Positions 1 through 5,179 of a DNA stretch of 5,179 nt are shown piece after piece. The translations under genes and the position numbers were made by a program. Position 1 is the first letter of the stretch; each line of letters opens with the position of its first letter. The DNA is from Sphaerochaeta sp. (GTDB taxonomy: Bacteria > Spirochaetota > Spirochaetia > Sphaerochaetales > Sphaerochaetaceae). Location of the stretch: contig JALOBD010000152.1 of NCBI GenBank assembly GCA_023228445.1, positions 1 through 5,179 of the forward strand, given 5' to 3'. The notes under the pieces are model-generated. The model made no database searches and was not told the DNA's origin. It worked only from the letters and a program-made list of their open reading frames with translations.

Positions 1-89
1 GCCTGGGGCACCTGTTTGATGCCCTTGAAGACGATGATGATGACAAAGAGCACGATGGCCAGCAGAATGATGGCAGATGAATTGAACAC
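1..89 (-). CDS. SPFH/band 7 (stomatin-like) protein, N-terminal fragment
   Basis: Only the first 29 codons are present; the gene continues past the left edge. It begins with GTG directly after the TAA stop of the NfeD gene, and AAGGAGGAGT (92-101) provides a strong ribosome binding site at normal spacing. The peptide starts MFNSSAIILLAIVLFVIIIV, a single hydrophobic helix at about residues 6-21, followed by FKGIKQVPQ. That short cytoplasm-proximal stretch ending in VPQ is where the SPFH domain of stomatin/QmcA-type proteins begins. Family knowledge: SPFH proteins oligomerise at the membrane and are very often encoded beside NfeD, in QmcA/YbbK-like pairs and FloA-type flotillin operons. The adjacency supports the assignment more than the short peptide does. 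HflK/HflC-like or flotillin-like members cannot be told apart from this fragment. Confidence 0.75.
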   Translation of the reverse strand, partial: MFNSSAIILLAIVLFVIIIVFKGIKQVPQ

Positions 90-512
90 TTACTCCTCCT
101 TCGTCACGACGAGCTTCACCCCGTCGATGCGCTTGACCTGCACGACCTGGTCGACTTCAATGGATGCCCCATCTTCGCTGATGGCGCTCCACACCTCTTT
201 GCCGGCACGGACTCGACCGGTGCCCTGCACCGCGTCAATCGCCTCGACGACCACCGCCTCCCCTCCGATGAGAGCGGCAGTGCCGGTCCTAGCCGCTGGG
301 TGTCCCTTGCCGACGAAGATCTTTCGCACGAACACCGTGAGGATGAGCAGCGTAGCGGCGTAGGTCAGCATGACGACCCAGAACGGAGCCTTCAAGGAGA
401 CGGGAATGGCCGCCACAATGAAGCTGATGCCGAACCACATGACCAGAAAGCCCGGGGTCAGCACCTCAAGGGCCATCAAGAGGACACCGATTACTACAAA
501 GATCCACCACAT
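90..512 (-). CDS. Short NfeD-family membrane protein
   Basis: This is a 140-residue protein of the short NfeD type, lacking the ClpP-class serine protease domain of long NfeD proteins. It starts MWWIFVVIGVLLMALEVLTPGF. Hydrophobic segments lie at about residues 3-17, 20-38 and 44-62. A C-terminal OB-fold-like beta domain (about 75-138) has the family pattern: GxAVVVEAID, then GRVRAGKEVWSA, then VDQVVQVKRIDGVKLVV. Start choice: an in-frame TTG at 548 would add 12 residues, but it falls inside the -35/-10 spacer of the promoter at 534-562. The ATG at 512 has AGGGGG (521-526) 8 nt upstream. The stop codon directly abuts the GTG of the SPFH gene, so the two are co-transcribed and probably translationally coupled. 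NfeD proteins are thought to act with SPFH partners in membrane microdomains or membrane-protein quality control; the exact role is not settled. Confidence 0.88.
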   Translation of the reverse strand: MWWIFVVIGVLLMALEVLTPGFLVMWFGISFIVAAIPVSLKAPFWVVMLTYAATLLILTVFVRKIFVGKGHPAARTGTAALIGGEAVVVEAIDAVQGTGRVRAGKEVWSAISEDGASIEVDQVVQVKRIDGVKLVVTKEE

Positions 513-533
513 AGCTATCACCCCCTGCCCTTG

Positions 534-562
534 AATGTAGACCTCCAATGGTGGGGTGTCAA
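534..562 (-). promoter_or_regulatory. Sigma-70-type promoter of the nfeD-SPFH operon
   Basis: On the minus strand a perfect -35 hexamer TTGACA (557-562) is followed by a 17-bp spacer and the -10 hexamer TACATT (534-539, 4 of 6 consensus positions). Transcription should begin near 527, giving a short leader of about 15 nt that carries the AGGGGG ribosome binding site and then the ATG at 512. A TTTTT run lies just upstream of the -35 box and may help as an AT-rich UP-like element. Placement between two convincing gene ends and a matching start codon make this more than a chance match. No start-site data support it. Confidence 0.7.
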
Positions 563-583
563 TGTAAAAATGGACCTACGCAG

Positions 584-600
584 GGCCAACGCCGTTGGCC
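584..600. repeat. Perfect inverted repeat upstream of the nfeD promoter
   Basis: A perfect 7-bp inverted repeat with a 3-nt centre (minus strand GGCCAAC, GGC, GTTGGCC) is centred at 592, about 65 bp upstream of the predicted nfeD start site and 21 bp above its -35 box. As DNA it could be an operator; an activator at this distance would be in a class I position. As RNA it would form a GC-rich hairpin at the end of a read-through sulfatase transcript. It is not a canonical terminator, because the nearest T run on the minus strand begins about 13 nt after the stem. Confidence 0.45.
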
Positions 601-623
601 AAAGAGATGATGAGCCACGTGAT

Positions 624-655
624 ACAGGAGGGAACCTGTGCCGTTTCTCTCCTGT
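624..655 (-). other. Imperfect hairpin in the sulfatase-nfeD spacer
   Basis: Minus-strand arms ACAGGAG and CTCCTGT form a perfect 7-bp stem. After one A/C mismatch, GAA pairs with TTC and extends the stem inward. No U tract follows, so it is not a standard intrinsic terminator. It may stabilise the 3' end of the upstream operon mRNA or assist termination together with the neighbouring hairpins. Function is inferred only from position. Confidence 0.35.
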
Positions 656-677
656 CAGATGCCCAAGGTGCGAACCA

Positions 678-697
678 GGCTCAACATCTTCTGAGCC
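678..697 (-). terminator. Hairpin directly after the sulfatase stop codon (possible weak terminator)
   Basis: One nucleotide past the sulfatase TGA, the minus strand has GGCTCA, an 8-nt loop and TGAGCC, a perfect 6-bp GC-rich stem. The sequence after it (TGGTTCGC) has no U run. It may therefore be a weak or factor-assisted terminator, or a 3'-end stabilising structure. It is the first of three stem-loops in the spacer before the next promoter, which suggests the transport operon ends here. Confidence 0.4.
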
Positions 698-698
698 A

Positions 699-2171
699 TC
701 AGGTTTTTTCATCGTTTGTATAGGAGGCTACTGCGTGAAGGTCCAACGTCTCATCAATCTTCGGAAATCCTGATGCGCCATAGACGATGCGGTCTGTCGA
801 GAACGCAGCTTCACCGCTGTTTGCCACATCCACCCGATCCACCTGGCCCGATCCGCTCACCGGCAGAGTCGAACCATCAAAGCGGGGATCGCCAAAGGTG
901 GCAAACCAGGTACTCAGGCGACTGCGCAAGTCACCGAGGACCACCTGGCACTCTGGGTCGTCGATCCGGTTCACCCGCTCATCACGATCTTCGTCCAGAT
1001 CATAGAGCTCATGGAGGCCGTAGGGATATCGGTGAACATACTTGTACCGCTCGGTGCGGATCATCCGCACCGGCCCATACTCATCGAAGATCACCACTTC
1101 ATCACGAAATTGCTCCTGCTCCCCGCTGCAGAGGGGGAGGAAACTGCTACCTGGAAGGTTGTCAGGCACGAATTCTTTTAGGTCTGCAAGATCAAGGAGC
1201 GTCGGCAAGATATCATACTGACTGGCCAAGGCAGCGGTGGTGGTGTTTGCCCTAACGGCAGGCGGATAGGTGATGGTGAACGGCACCTTCACCGAATTCT
1301 CATACATATTGAGCGGGAACGTGCCATTCCCCTTCCCCCAAAACCCGTGGTGGCCACACGAGAACCCATTGTCACTGGAAAAGATGACGATCGTATCCTC
1401 CGCCTGCCCCGACTCTTGGAGCGCGCACATCACCTGTCCAATCCCCTCATCCATCGCAGTGACTGCGGCAAAGTAACCTTTCAGGAAGTCACGGTTGCTC
1501 AAGCTGGTCCTGGTCAATGGCCCTGCCCATGGATGCATCGGCTCTTGGGGACAACTGGAAAATGCACACTCATCATACAGGGCAAGGTATCGCTCGGGAT
1601 GACCCGTCCAGGGGCTGTGCGGGGCGGTATAGTGCACGTGCAAGCAAAAAGGCTCTTCGTTGGGGACCGTACGAATGAAGGAGCATGCTTCCTCGCTGAT
1701 CACATCGGTCAGGTACCCTGACGTCTGAACGAACTCTCCATTCCTGATCATCATCTGGTCATTGTATGGACCGCTTCCCTTCGGGTGGCAAAACCAATGG
1801 GTGAACCCGTGTTGCGGCCTGAGAGAGTCTCCCAGGTGCCACTTGCCGATGATTGCGCAGGTGTACCCGTGTTCACTGAGGATATCGGTGTAGGTGCGCA
1901 TGTGGTCGAGGTACCCGATCGGGTGTGGGGGTAGATTTCCATCCTTGATCCAATCGTGGACCCCATGGGATGAGGGGATGGTACCCGTCAGTATGCTCGC
2001 CCGCGCCGGGGAGCAGACGGGGGAGGTGCAGAAGAAGTTCTCAAAGCGCATCCCCTGCTCTGCCAGCCGATCGATATTGGGTGTGATGATCTCATCATTG
2101 CCACAGCACCCCAAGGCCCAGGGGCCCAGGTCGTCGGCAAGGAAAAAGAGGATGTTTGGTCGTCTCTCCAT
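699..2171 (-). CDS. Cys-type sulfatase-family hydrolase, predicted cytosolic
   Basis: A 490-residue alkaline-phosphatase-superfamily sulfatase (arylsulfatase-type, S1-like), full length for the family. It opens at once with the first catalytic strand: RPNILFFLADDLG, with Asp13-Asp14 as metal ligands. CSPARASILTG at 53-63 is the C-x-P-x-R signature; Cys53 would be oxidised to formylglycine and Arg57 is conserved. GKWHLGD (109-115) is the second signature. YTAPHSPW (181-188, His185) and SDNGFSCGHHGFWGKG (266-281; Asp267, Asn268, His275, Lys280) supply the remaining metal and sulfate contacts. The C-terminal RMIRTERYKYVHRY (369-382) and ELYDL (388-392) are typical of the subdomain. There is no signal peptide or lipobox, and 14 cysteines are scattered along the chain, so I infer a cytosolic enzyme. 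It starts 4 bp after the permease stop, using the AAGGGG at the end of that gene as a likely ribosome binding site. Substrate is unknown; a phosphodiesterase or phosphonate monoester hydrolase of the same fold is the alternative. Confidence 0.92.
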   Translation of the reverse strand: MERRPNILFFLADDLGPWALGCCGNDEIITPNIDRLAEQGMRFENFFCTSPVCSPARASILTGTIPSSHGVHDWIKDGNLPPHPIGYLDHMRTYTDILSEHGYTCAIIGKWHLGDSLRPQHGFTHWFCHPKGSGPYNDQMMIRNGEFVQTSGYLTDVISEEACSFIRTVPNEEPFCLHVHYTAPHSPWTGHPERYLALYDECAFSSCPQEPMHPWAGPLTRTSLSNRDFLKGYFAAVTAMDEGIGQVMCALQESGQAEDTIVIFSSDNGFSCGHHGFWGKGNGTFPLNMYENSVKVPFTITYPPAVRANTTTAALASQYDILPTLLDLADLKEFVPDNLPGSSFLPLCSGEQEQFRDEVVIFDEYGPVRMIRTERYKYVHRYPYGLHELYDLDEDRDERVNRIDDPECQVVLGDLRSRLSTWFATFGDPRFDGSTLPVSGSGQVDRVDVANSGEAAFSTDRIVYGASGFPKIDETLDLHAVASYTNDEKT

Positions 2172-2175
2172 ACCG

Positions 2176-3000
2176 CTACCCCTTCAAGCCGGTATTGGTC
2201 AGACTGGAGATGAACTGCTTGCGGTTTGAGAGGAAGATCACCACCAGCGGAAGCACCGTCAGCACCGCAGCAGCCATCAGGGAACCCCAGTCGGTCCCCC
2301 CTTCCGCATCAGCGAAGAAGACAATCCCGGCAGGGGGCGTGAACATGTGCTTGCTGTTGACGACGATGAGCGGCCAGAAAAAATCGTTCCAGTGTGCCAC
2401 GATGCTGAAGATCGAGAAGGAGCCGATGGCCGGCCTGATCATCGGCACCAAGATCTGCACCAAGAGACGGCCAGTGCCACACCCCTCCAAGCTGGCAGCC
2501 TCAAAGAAATCCTCCGGGATCGTCATGATGTACTGGCGCATCAGGAAGATACAGAACGGGGATGCGATGAAGGGGAGGATCATCGCCGGGTACTTGTCAA
2601 TGAGGCGCCACTTGGAGAGCAAGAGGAAGTTCGGGATGGCGGCGATGTATTTGGGGAACACCAGGGCCGCCACGATGATGAGGAACAACACCTTCTTCAG
2701 CGGGAAGGTTCGCTTCGCAAAGGCGAAGGCTGCCGGGATATTGACGATGAGCTGGCCGATGAGGACCCCGCCGGCCACAATCGAGCCGTTGAGCAGATAC
2801 CGCAAGATCAGGGTTCTGCTGAAGACTTTGATGTAGTTGTCGATGACTGGATGGCGCGGAAAGACATGCAGGCCCGCCACGACAATCTCCTGGGCACTCT
2901 TCATCGACGTGACACCCATGTAGATGAATGGGAATATGGTGATGGTACCCAACACAACCAAGAATGAGGTGGTGATGATGGAAAACGGCTTGATTCTCAC
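2176..3000 (-). CDS. CUT1 ABC transporter permease, UgpE/MalG-like
   Basis: A 274-residue inner-membrane permease of the MalG/UgpE type. Hydrophobic segments fall at about residues 8-30, 70-95, 103-126, 138-156, 190-212 and 240-258, consistent with six helices. The cytoplasmic EAA loop, which docks onto the ATPase, is at about 163-190 (EDFFEAASLEG, ending in VPMIRP). The C-terminus SNRKQFISSLTNTGLKG matches the family's usual FQRYFVRGLTAGAVKG-like ending. The start is GTG at 3000, overlapping the TGA of the upstream permease as GTGA; only a weak GGGT lies upstream, so translation probably depends on coupling to that gene. It would form a heterodimeric channel with the other permease. The EAA loop reads EAASLEGCG rather than the usual EAAxxDGA, a mild variation. 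Family assignment is firm; the substrate is not shown. Confidence 0.93.
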   Translation of the reverse strand: MRIKPFSIITTSFLVVLGTITIFPFIYMGVTSMKSAQEIVVAGLHVFPRHPVIDNYIKVFSRTLILRYLLNGSIVAGGVLIGQLIVNIPAAFAFAKRTFPLKKVLFLIIVAALVFPKYIAAIPNFLLLSKWRLIDKYPAMILPFIASPFCIFLMRQYIMTIPEDFFEAASLEGCGTGRLLVQILVPMIRPAIGSFSIFSIVAHWNDFFWPLIVVNSKHMFTPPAGIVFFADAEGGTDWGSLMAAAVLTVLPLVVIFLSNRKQFISSLTNTGLKG

Positions 3001-3896
3001 TGGTAGTGTACCCGTTTGTCAAACTTGAGCTGAACGATCGCCAACACAAGGGTCAGGACGAAGAAGACCACGGCAATGCTCGAGGCAAATCCGATATTGA
3101 AGAATTGAAACGCTTCTCTATAGAGCAAGAGCGACAGAATCTCGGTAGTTTGCAACGGACCCCCATTGGTCAACACCTTGATGGTATCGAAGGAGGCAAG
3201 GGCGCGCACCGTCATGATGATCACGATGAAGAGCGTGGTCGGAGAGAGGAGCGGGAAGCTGATATACAGGAAATCCTGGAGCTTGTTCGATCCGTCCAAC
3301 GCCGCCGACTCGTACAGCTCTCCCGAGATATTCGCCAATCCGGCGATGAAGAAGACCATCGTATAGCCAGCATTGGTCCATATGTTGATCATGGTGACCA
3401 CCGAGAACGCGGTGTCGGGATTCTGGAGCCAATCGGTGCCTCTCATCCCAAAGGCCTGGAGCAGGGCGTTGAAAAACCCAAAGTTCTGGTCGAGGATGAA
3501 TCGCCAAACGATTGACATCGCCGCCATGGTTGCCGCGACCGGCAGGAAGAAGATCACCTGCCAAAACATCTCCGTCTTCTTCCGGTACGAGATCAAGACG
3601 GCAAGGAAGAGGCCGAGCACGATGCTGACCACCATGACAATGACGGTATACACACCGGTGATTTGCATGGAGTTCCAGAAATCGGTGGTGGCAAAGAGGG
3701 TTTTGTAATTGGCCAGACCGATGAATTGCCGCGTCTTGAATCCCAATCGGTAGCGCTGCATGCTCAGCATCAGCGAGTAGAAGATCGGGTAGAACACGAA
3801 CAGCACAAGAAATACCAACGCAGGAAGGATCAAAAGATATGAGATGATGTGCCGTTTGGCCTTAATCTTCAATGAAGATCCACGGTATCGAGGCAT
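2997..3896 (-). CDS. CUT1 ABC transporter permease, UgpA/MalF-like
   Basis: A 299-residue inner-membrane permease of the UgpA/LacF type. A basic N-terminus (KIKAKRH) precedes the first helix at about 18-42. Further hydrophobic segments lie at about 80-103, 112-134, 165-188, 216-234 and 270-291. The EAA loop at about 193-219 (ELYESAALDGSNKLQDFLYISFPLLSP) carries the conserved Ala-Ala, Asp-Gly and Pro residues that contact the ATPase. TNGGPLQTTEIL (243-254) is the usual periplasmic-loop signature of this subfamily. The ATG at 3896 has GAGGGAGT (3902-3909) at normal spacing, a stronger ribosome binding site than that of the downstream permease. The stop overlaps the next start by 4 nt. It should pair with that permease and receive solute from the binding protein upstream. 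Confidence 0.93.
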   Translation of the reverse strand: MPRYRGSSLKIKAKRHIISYLLILPALVFLVLFVFYPIFYSLMLSMQRYRLGFKTRQFIGLANYKTLFATTDFWNSMQITGVYTVIVMVVSIVLGLFLAVLISYRKKTEMFWQVIFFLPVAATMAAMSIVWRFILDQNFGFFNALLQAFGMRGTDWLQNPDTAFSVVTMINIWTNAGYTMVFFIAGLANISGELYESAALDGSNKLQDFLYISFPLLSPTTLFIVIIMTVRALASFDTIKVLTNGGPLQTTEILSLLLYREAFQFFNIGFASSIAVVFFVLTLVLAIVQLKFDKRVHYQ

Positions 3897-3901
3897 GTAC
3901 T

Positions 3902-3909
3902 ACTCCCTC
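3902..3909 (-). promoter_or_regulatory. Ribosome binding site of the UgpA-like permease gene
   Basis: Minus-strand GAGGGAGT lies 5 nt before the ATG at 3896, with its GGGAG core 6 nt from the start codon. It is a strong site that fixes this start. It sits just beyond the intergenic hairpin at 3931-3965, so the hairpin is not expected to occlude it. Confidence 0.65.
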
Positions 3910-3930
3910 AAGTAAATCATACACACAAAT

Positions 3931-3965
3931 TGGGCTCATCGGGAAAAATTTTCCCAATGAGCCCA
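3931..3965 (-). other. Long intra-operon hairpin between binding-protein and permease genes
   Basis: Seven nucleotides after the binding-protein stop codon is a 35-nt, nearly perfect stem-loop. On the minus strand TGGGCTCAT pairs with ATGAGCCCA (9 bp), then a U-G wobble, then GGGAAAA pairs with TTTTCCC (7 bp), leaving a 1-nt nominal centre, so the realistic loop is about 5 nt. The bases after it (AATTTGTGTG) contain only a short T run, so it is at most a leaky terminator. In malE-malF and similar operons, such structures protect the upstream message or reduce read-through, so that binding protein exceeds permease. That role is inferred here from position and structure. Confidence 0.75.
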
Positions 3966-3972
3966 TCATGGT

Positions 3973-5179
3973 TCAAAGCAGTGCTTTTACGTCGAGTGCA
4001 GCCTTATCCAACGCTGCCTTCGGGGCGATCTTCTGCAACAGGACCGCTTCGGTCATGTTGTACAGAACCTGGTTGATCTTGTTTCCATTCTCGCCAGGCC
4101 ATGCATGCCAGGGAACAACACTCATCGCTTGGTCAAGCGTCAGGGCGAAGTTCTTGTCGTCGGCATACTTGGCTTTCAGCTTCGCAATGACGTTCTTGTT
4201 GGCAGGGGTGTAGCCACCGCTCTGCTCGCCGATGATCATGCCCACAGTCTCCTCGGTCAAGAACCGCAAGAACTTCCAGGAAGCCTCCTGCTTCTTTGGA
4301 TCCTCGGAGAACATCATCACCCCGAACCCTCCTGCCGGAAGCACCGGATCGGCCCCCGTCAGAGTCGGCACTGGTGCAAGGATGGTCTCAAAGTTGGTCC
4401 GCCCTGGAATTGTCAACCGCTGGAAGCTGGATTCGATCATCATGCCAAGCCGTCCGGTCGCGTAGGTCTCAAAGCGTTGGTCGGTGACCGGCATCAGCCC
4501 TTTCCTGACCAGATCCTGCAGATAGGTCATGGTCTTCACCCCCGGCTCCTCGTTGAAGAGGATCTTGGAGCTATCGGGAGTCGCAAGCATGCCTCCAGCA
4601 TTTTCGATCATGGTCTGGAGAATCCAGTTTCCGGTAATCGTCCACCCCCAGAGTGTGCCCATGTACCCGTGGTCGGCAAGCCGCTGGGCTGCCGCATCCG
4701 CCTCCGCCCACGTGCGGGGCAGCTTCGTGGGATCAAGGCCGACCTCTTCAAAGAGGTCCTTGTTCACCATCATGATCGGCGTGCTGGTAGCCACGGGGAT
4801 CAGATATTGATGGCCGTTGTACTTGCCCAGGTCGAACATTGCCGGGAACAGTGAATCCTCGTCAAAGAGTGGATCCTTCTCCATGAACGGAGTGAGATCC
4901 ACGGCATTGCCGCTCTCCACCATCATATCCAGGTACGAGTAGCCGACGACGCCGATGTCTGCAGGTATACCCGCTGCATTTGCCATCAGCACCTTGCTGG
5001 CCATCGCCTCATACCCGCCGGCAGGCACCCCCACAGAGTCAACCTTGATGTCTGGATTTGCCTTCTCAAACTCCTCGATGATGGGCAAGAGGTATTGCTC
5101 GTGGTTTGCCGCCGAAAGACGATAGAACATGATGTTCGTAACCTCGCTTTCTTTTGCTTCACGAACTCCCGCTGCAAAG
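3973..5179 (-). CDS. ABC transporter solute-binding protein (family 1, UgpB-like), 5' end missing
   Basis: About 401 residues are visible; the reading frame stays open to the right edge. The Met at 5130 is probably internal, because the 16 preceding codons (FAAGVREAKESEVTNI) read as the end of a signal peptide plus an acidic/basic linker; a cleavage after FAA is plausible. Typical family 1 features follow: EEFEKANPDIKV after the first strand, the LGKYNGHQYLIPV segment, then NKDLFEEVGLDPTKLPRTWAE, with GGFGVMMFSEDPKKQEASWKFLRFLT in the second lobe. Near the C-terminus, HAWPGENGNKINQVL is a motif common in UgpB/sugar-binding relatives. It would bind the solute outside the cytoplasmic membrane and deliver it to the two permeases encoded just downstream. 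Aromatic residues (several Tyr, Trp, Phe) suit a glycoside-like ligand, but the ligand cannot be read directly. Upstream genes, including any ATPase or regulator, lie outside the window. Confidence 0.92.
   Translation of the reverse strand, partial: FAAGVREAKESEVTNIMFYRLSAANHEQYLLPIIEEFEKANPDIKVDSVGVPAGGYEAMASKVLMANAAGIPADIGVVGYSYLDMMVESGNAVDLTPFMEKDPLFDEDSLFPAMFDLGKYNGHQYLIPVATSTPIMMVNKDLFEEVGLDPTKLPRTWAEADAAAQRLADHGYMGTLWGWTITGNWILQTMIENAGGMLATPDSSKILFNEEPGVKTMTYLQDLVRKGLMPVTDQRFETYATGRLGMMIESSFQRLTIPGRTNFETILAPVPTLTGADPVLPAGGFGVMMFSEDPKKQEASWKFLRFLTEETVGMIIGEQSGGYTPANKNVIAKLKAKYADDKNFALTLDQAMSVVPWHAWPGENGNKINQVLYNMTEAVLLQKIAPKAALDKAALDVKALL

Noticed and set aside
616..621. CACGTG palindrome in the spacer
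   Set aside because: A 6-bp palindrome is expected by chance at this length and it has no clear relation to the promoter or hairpins.
716..1255. Open frame of 179 codons on the plus strand opposite the 3' part of the sulfatase gene
   Set aside because: Low-complexity Arg/His/Pro-rich translation typical of an antisense shadow; the sulfatase reading frame explains the sequence.
2156..2836. Open frame of 226 codons on the plus strand opposite the UgpE-like permease gene
   Set aside because: It is antisense to a gene with clear permease motifs, shows no recognisable family features, and spans the permease-sulfatase junction without regard to gene borders.
3916..3921. TATGAT -10-like hexamer on the minus strand ahead of the UgpA-like permease gene
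   Set aside because: No acceptable -35 element is found 15-19 bp upstream and there is no TG extended -10 motif, so a separate internal promoter is not supported.
4105..4854. Open frame of 249 codons on the plus strand opposite the binding-protein gene
   Set aside because: Its translation is rich in His, Arg, Gly and Pro with no domain-like pattern. It lies entirely antisense to a well-recognised gene, as expected from the GC-biased third positions of that gene.
5128..5130. ATG as the true start of the binding-protein gene
   Set aside because: It would leave an exported family without a signal peptide. The frame remains open upstream to the window edge and encodes a plausible signal-peptide end and linker, and no convincing ribosome binding site precedes this ATG.

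Overview
The window is a bacterial chromosomal fragment in which every supported gene reads on the minus strand, that is, right to left in window coordinates. In transcription order they are: a carbohydrate-type (CUT1/Ugp-like) ABC transporter solute-binding protein whose 5' end lies beyond the right edge; two inner-membrane permease subunits; a Cys-type sulfatase-family hydrolase; an intergenic region of about 186 bp; a short NfeD-family membrane protein; and the first 29 codons of an SPFH/stomatin-like protein that runs off the left edge.

Region 1 (about 699-5179) looks like one transport-and-hydrolysis operon. The binding protein captures a solute outside the membrane and the permease pair moves it in. 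The sulfatase-family enzyme has no signal peptide, so it probably acts on the imported molecule in the cytosol. The first permease ends in a GTGA overlap with the second, and the sulfatase starts 4 bp after the second permease stops. The binding-protein gene is set apart from the permeases by a strong 35-nt hairpin that probably tunes relative expression. No ATPase gene is present in the visible part. The best-supported reading is uptake of a small sulfated (or possibly phosphodiester/phosphate-bearing) glycoside or related compound followed by intracellular desulfation. The true substrate cannot be read from the sequence.

Region 2 (about 1-698) starts with a hairpin-rich spacer and a good sigma-70-type promoter (TTGACA, 17 bp, TACATT). 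This drives an nfeD-SPFH pair, a widespread membrane-organisation/quality-control module that is unrelated to the sugar operon.

Organism: the sequence is moderately GC-rich, with purine-rich GGAGG-type ribosome binding sites, a CUT1 transporter lacking its own ATPase, and a solute-binding protein whose visible N-terminus resembles the FAAG-plus-acidic/Lys linker common in free-living spirochaetes such as Sphaerochaeta. A Sphaerochaeta-like spirochaete is my best guess, with a Firmicute as the main alternative; confidence is low. No tRNA, rRNA, CRISPR array, insertion sequence or phage gene was seen.
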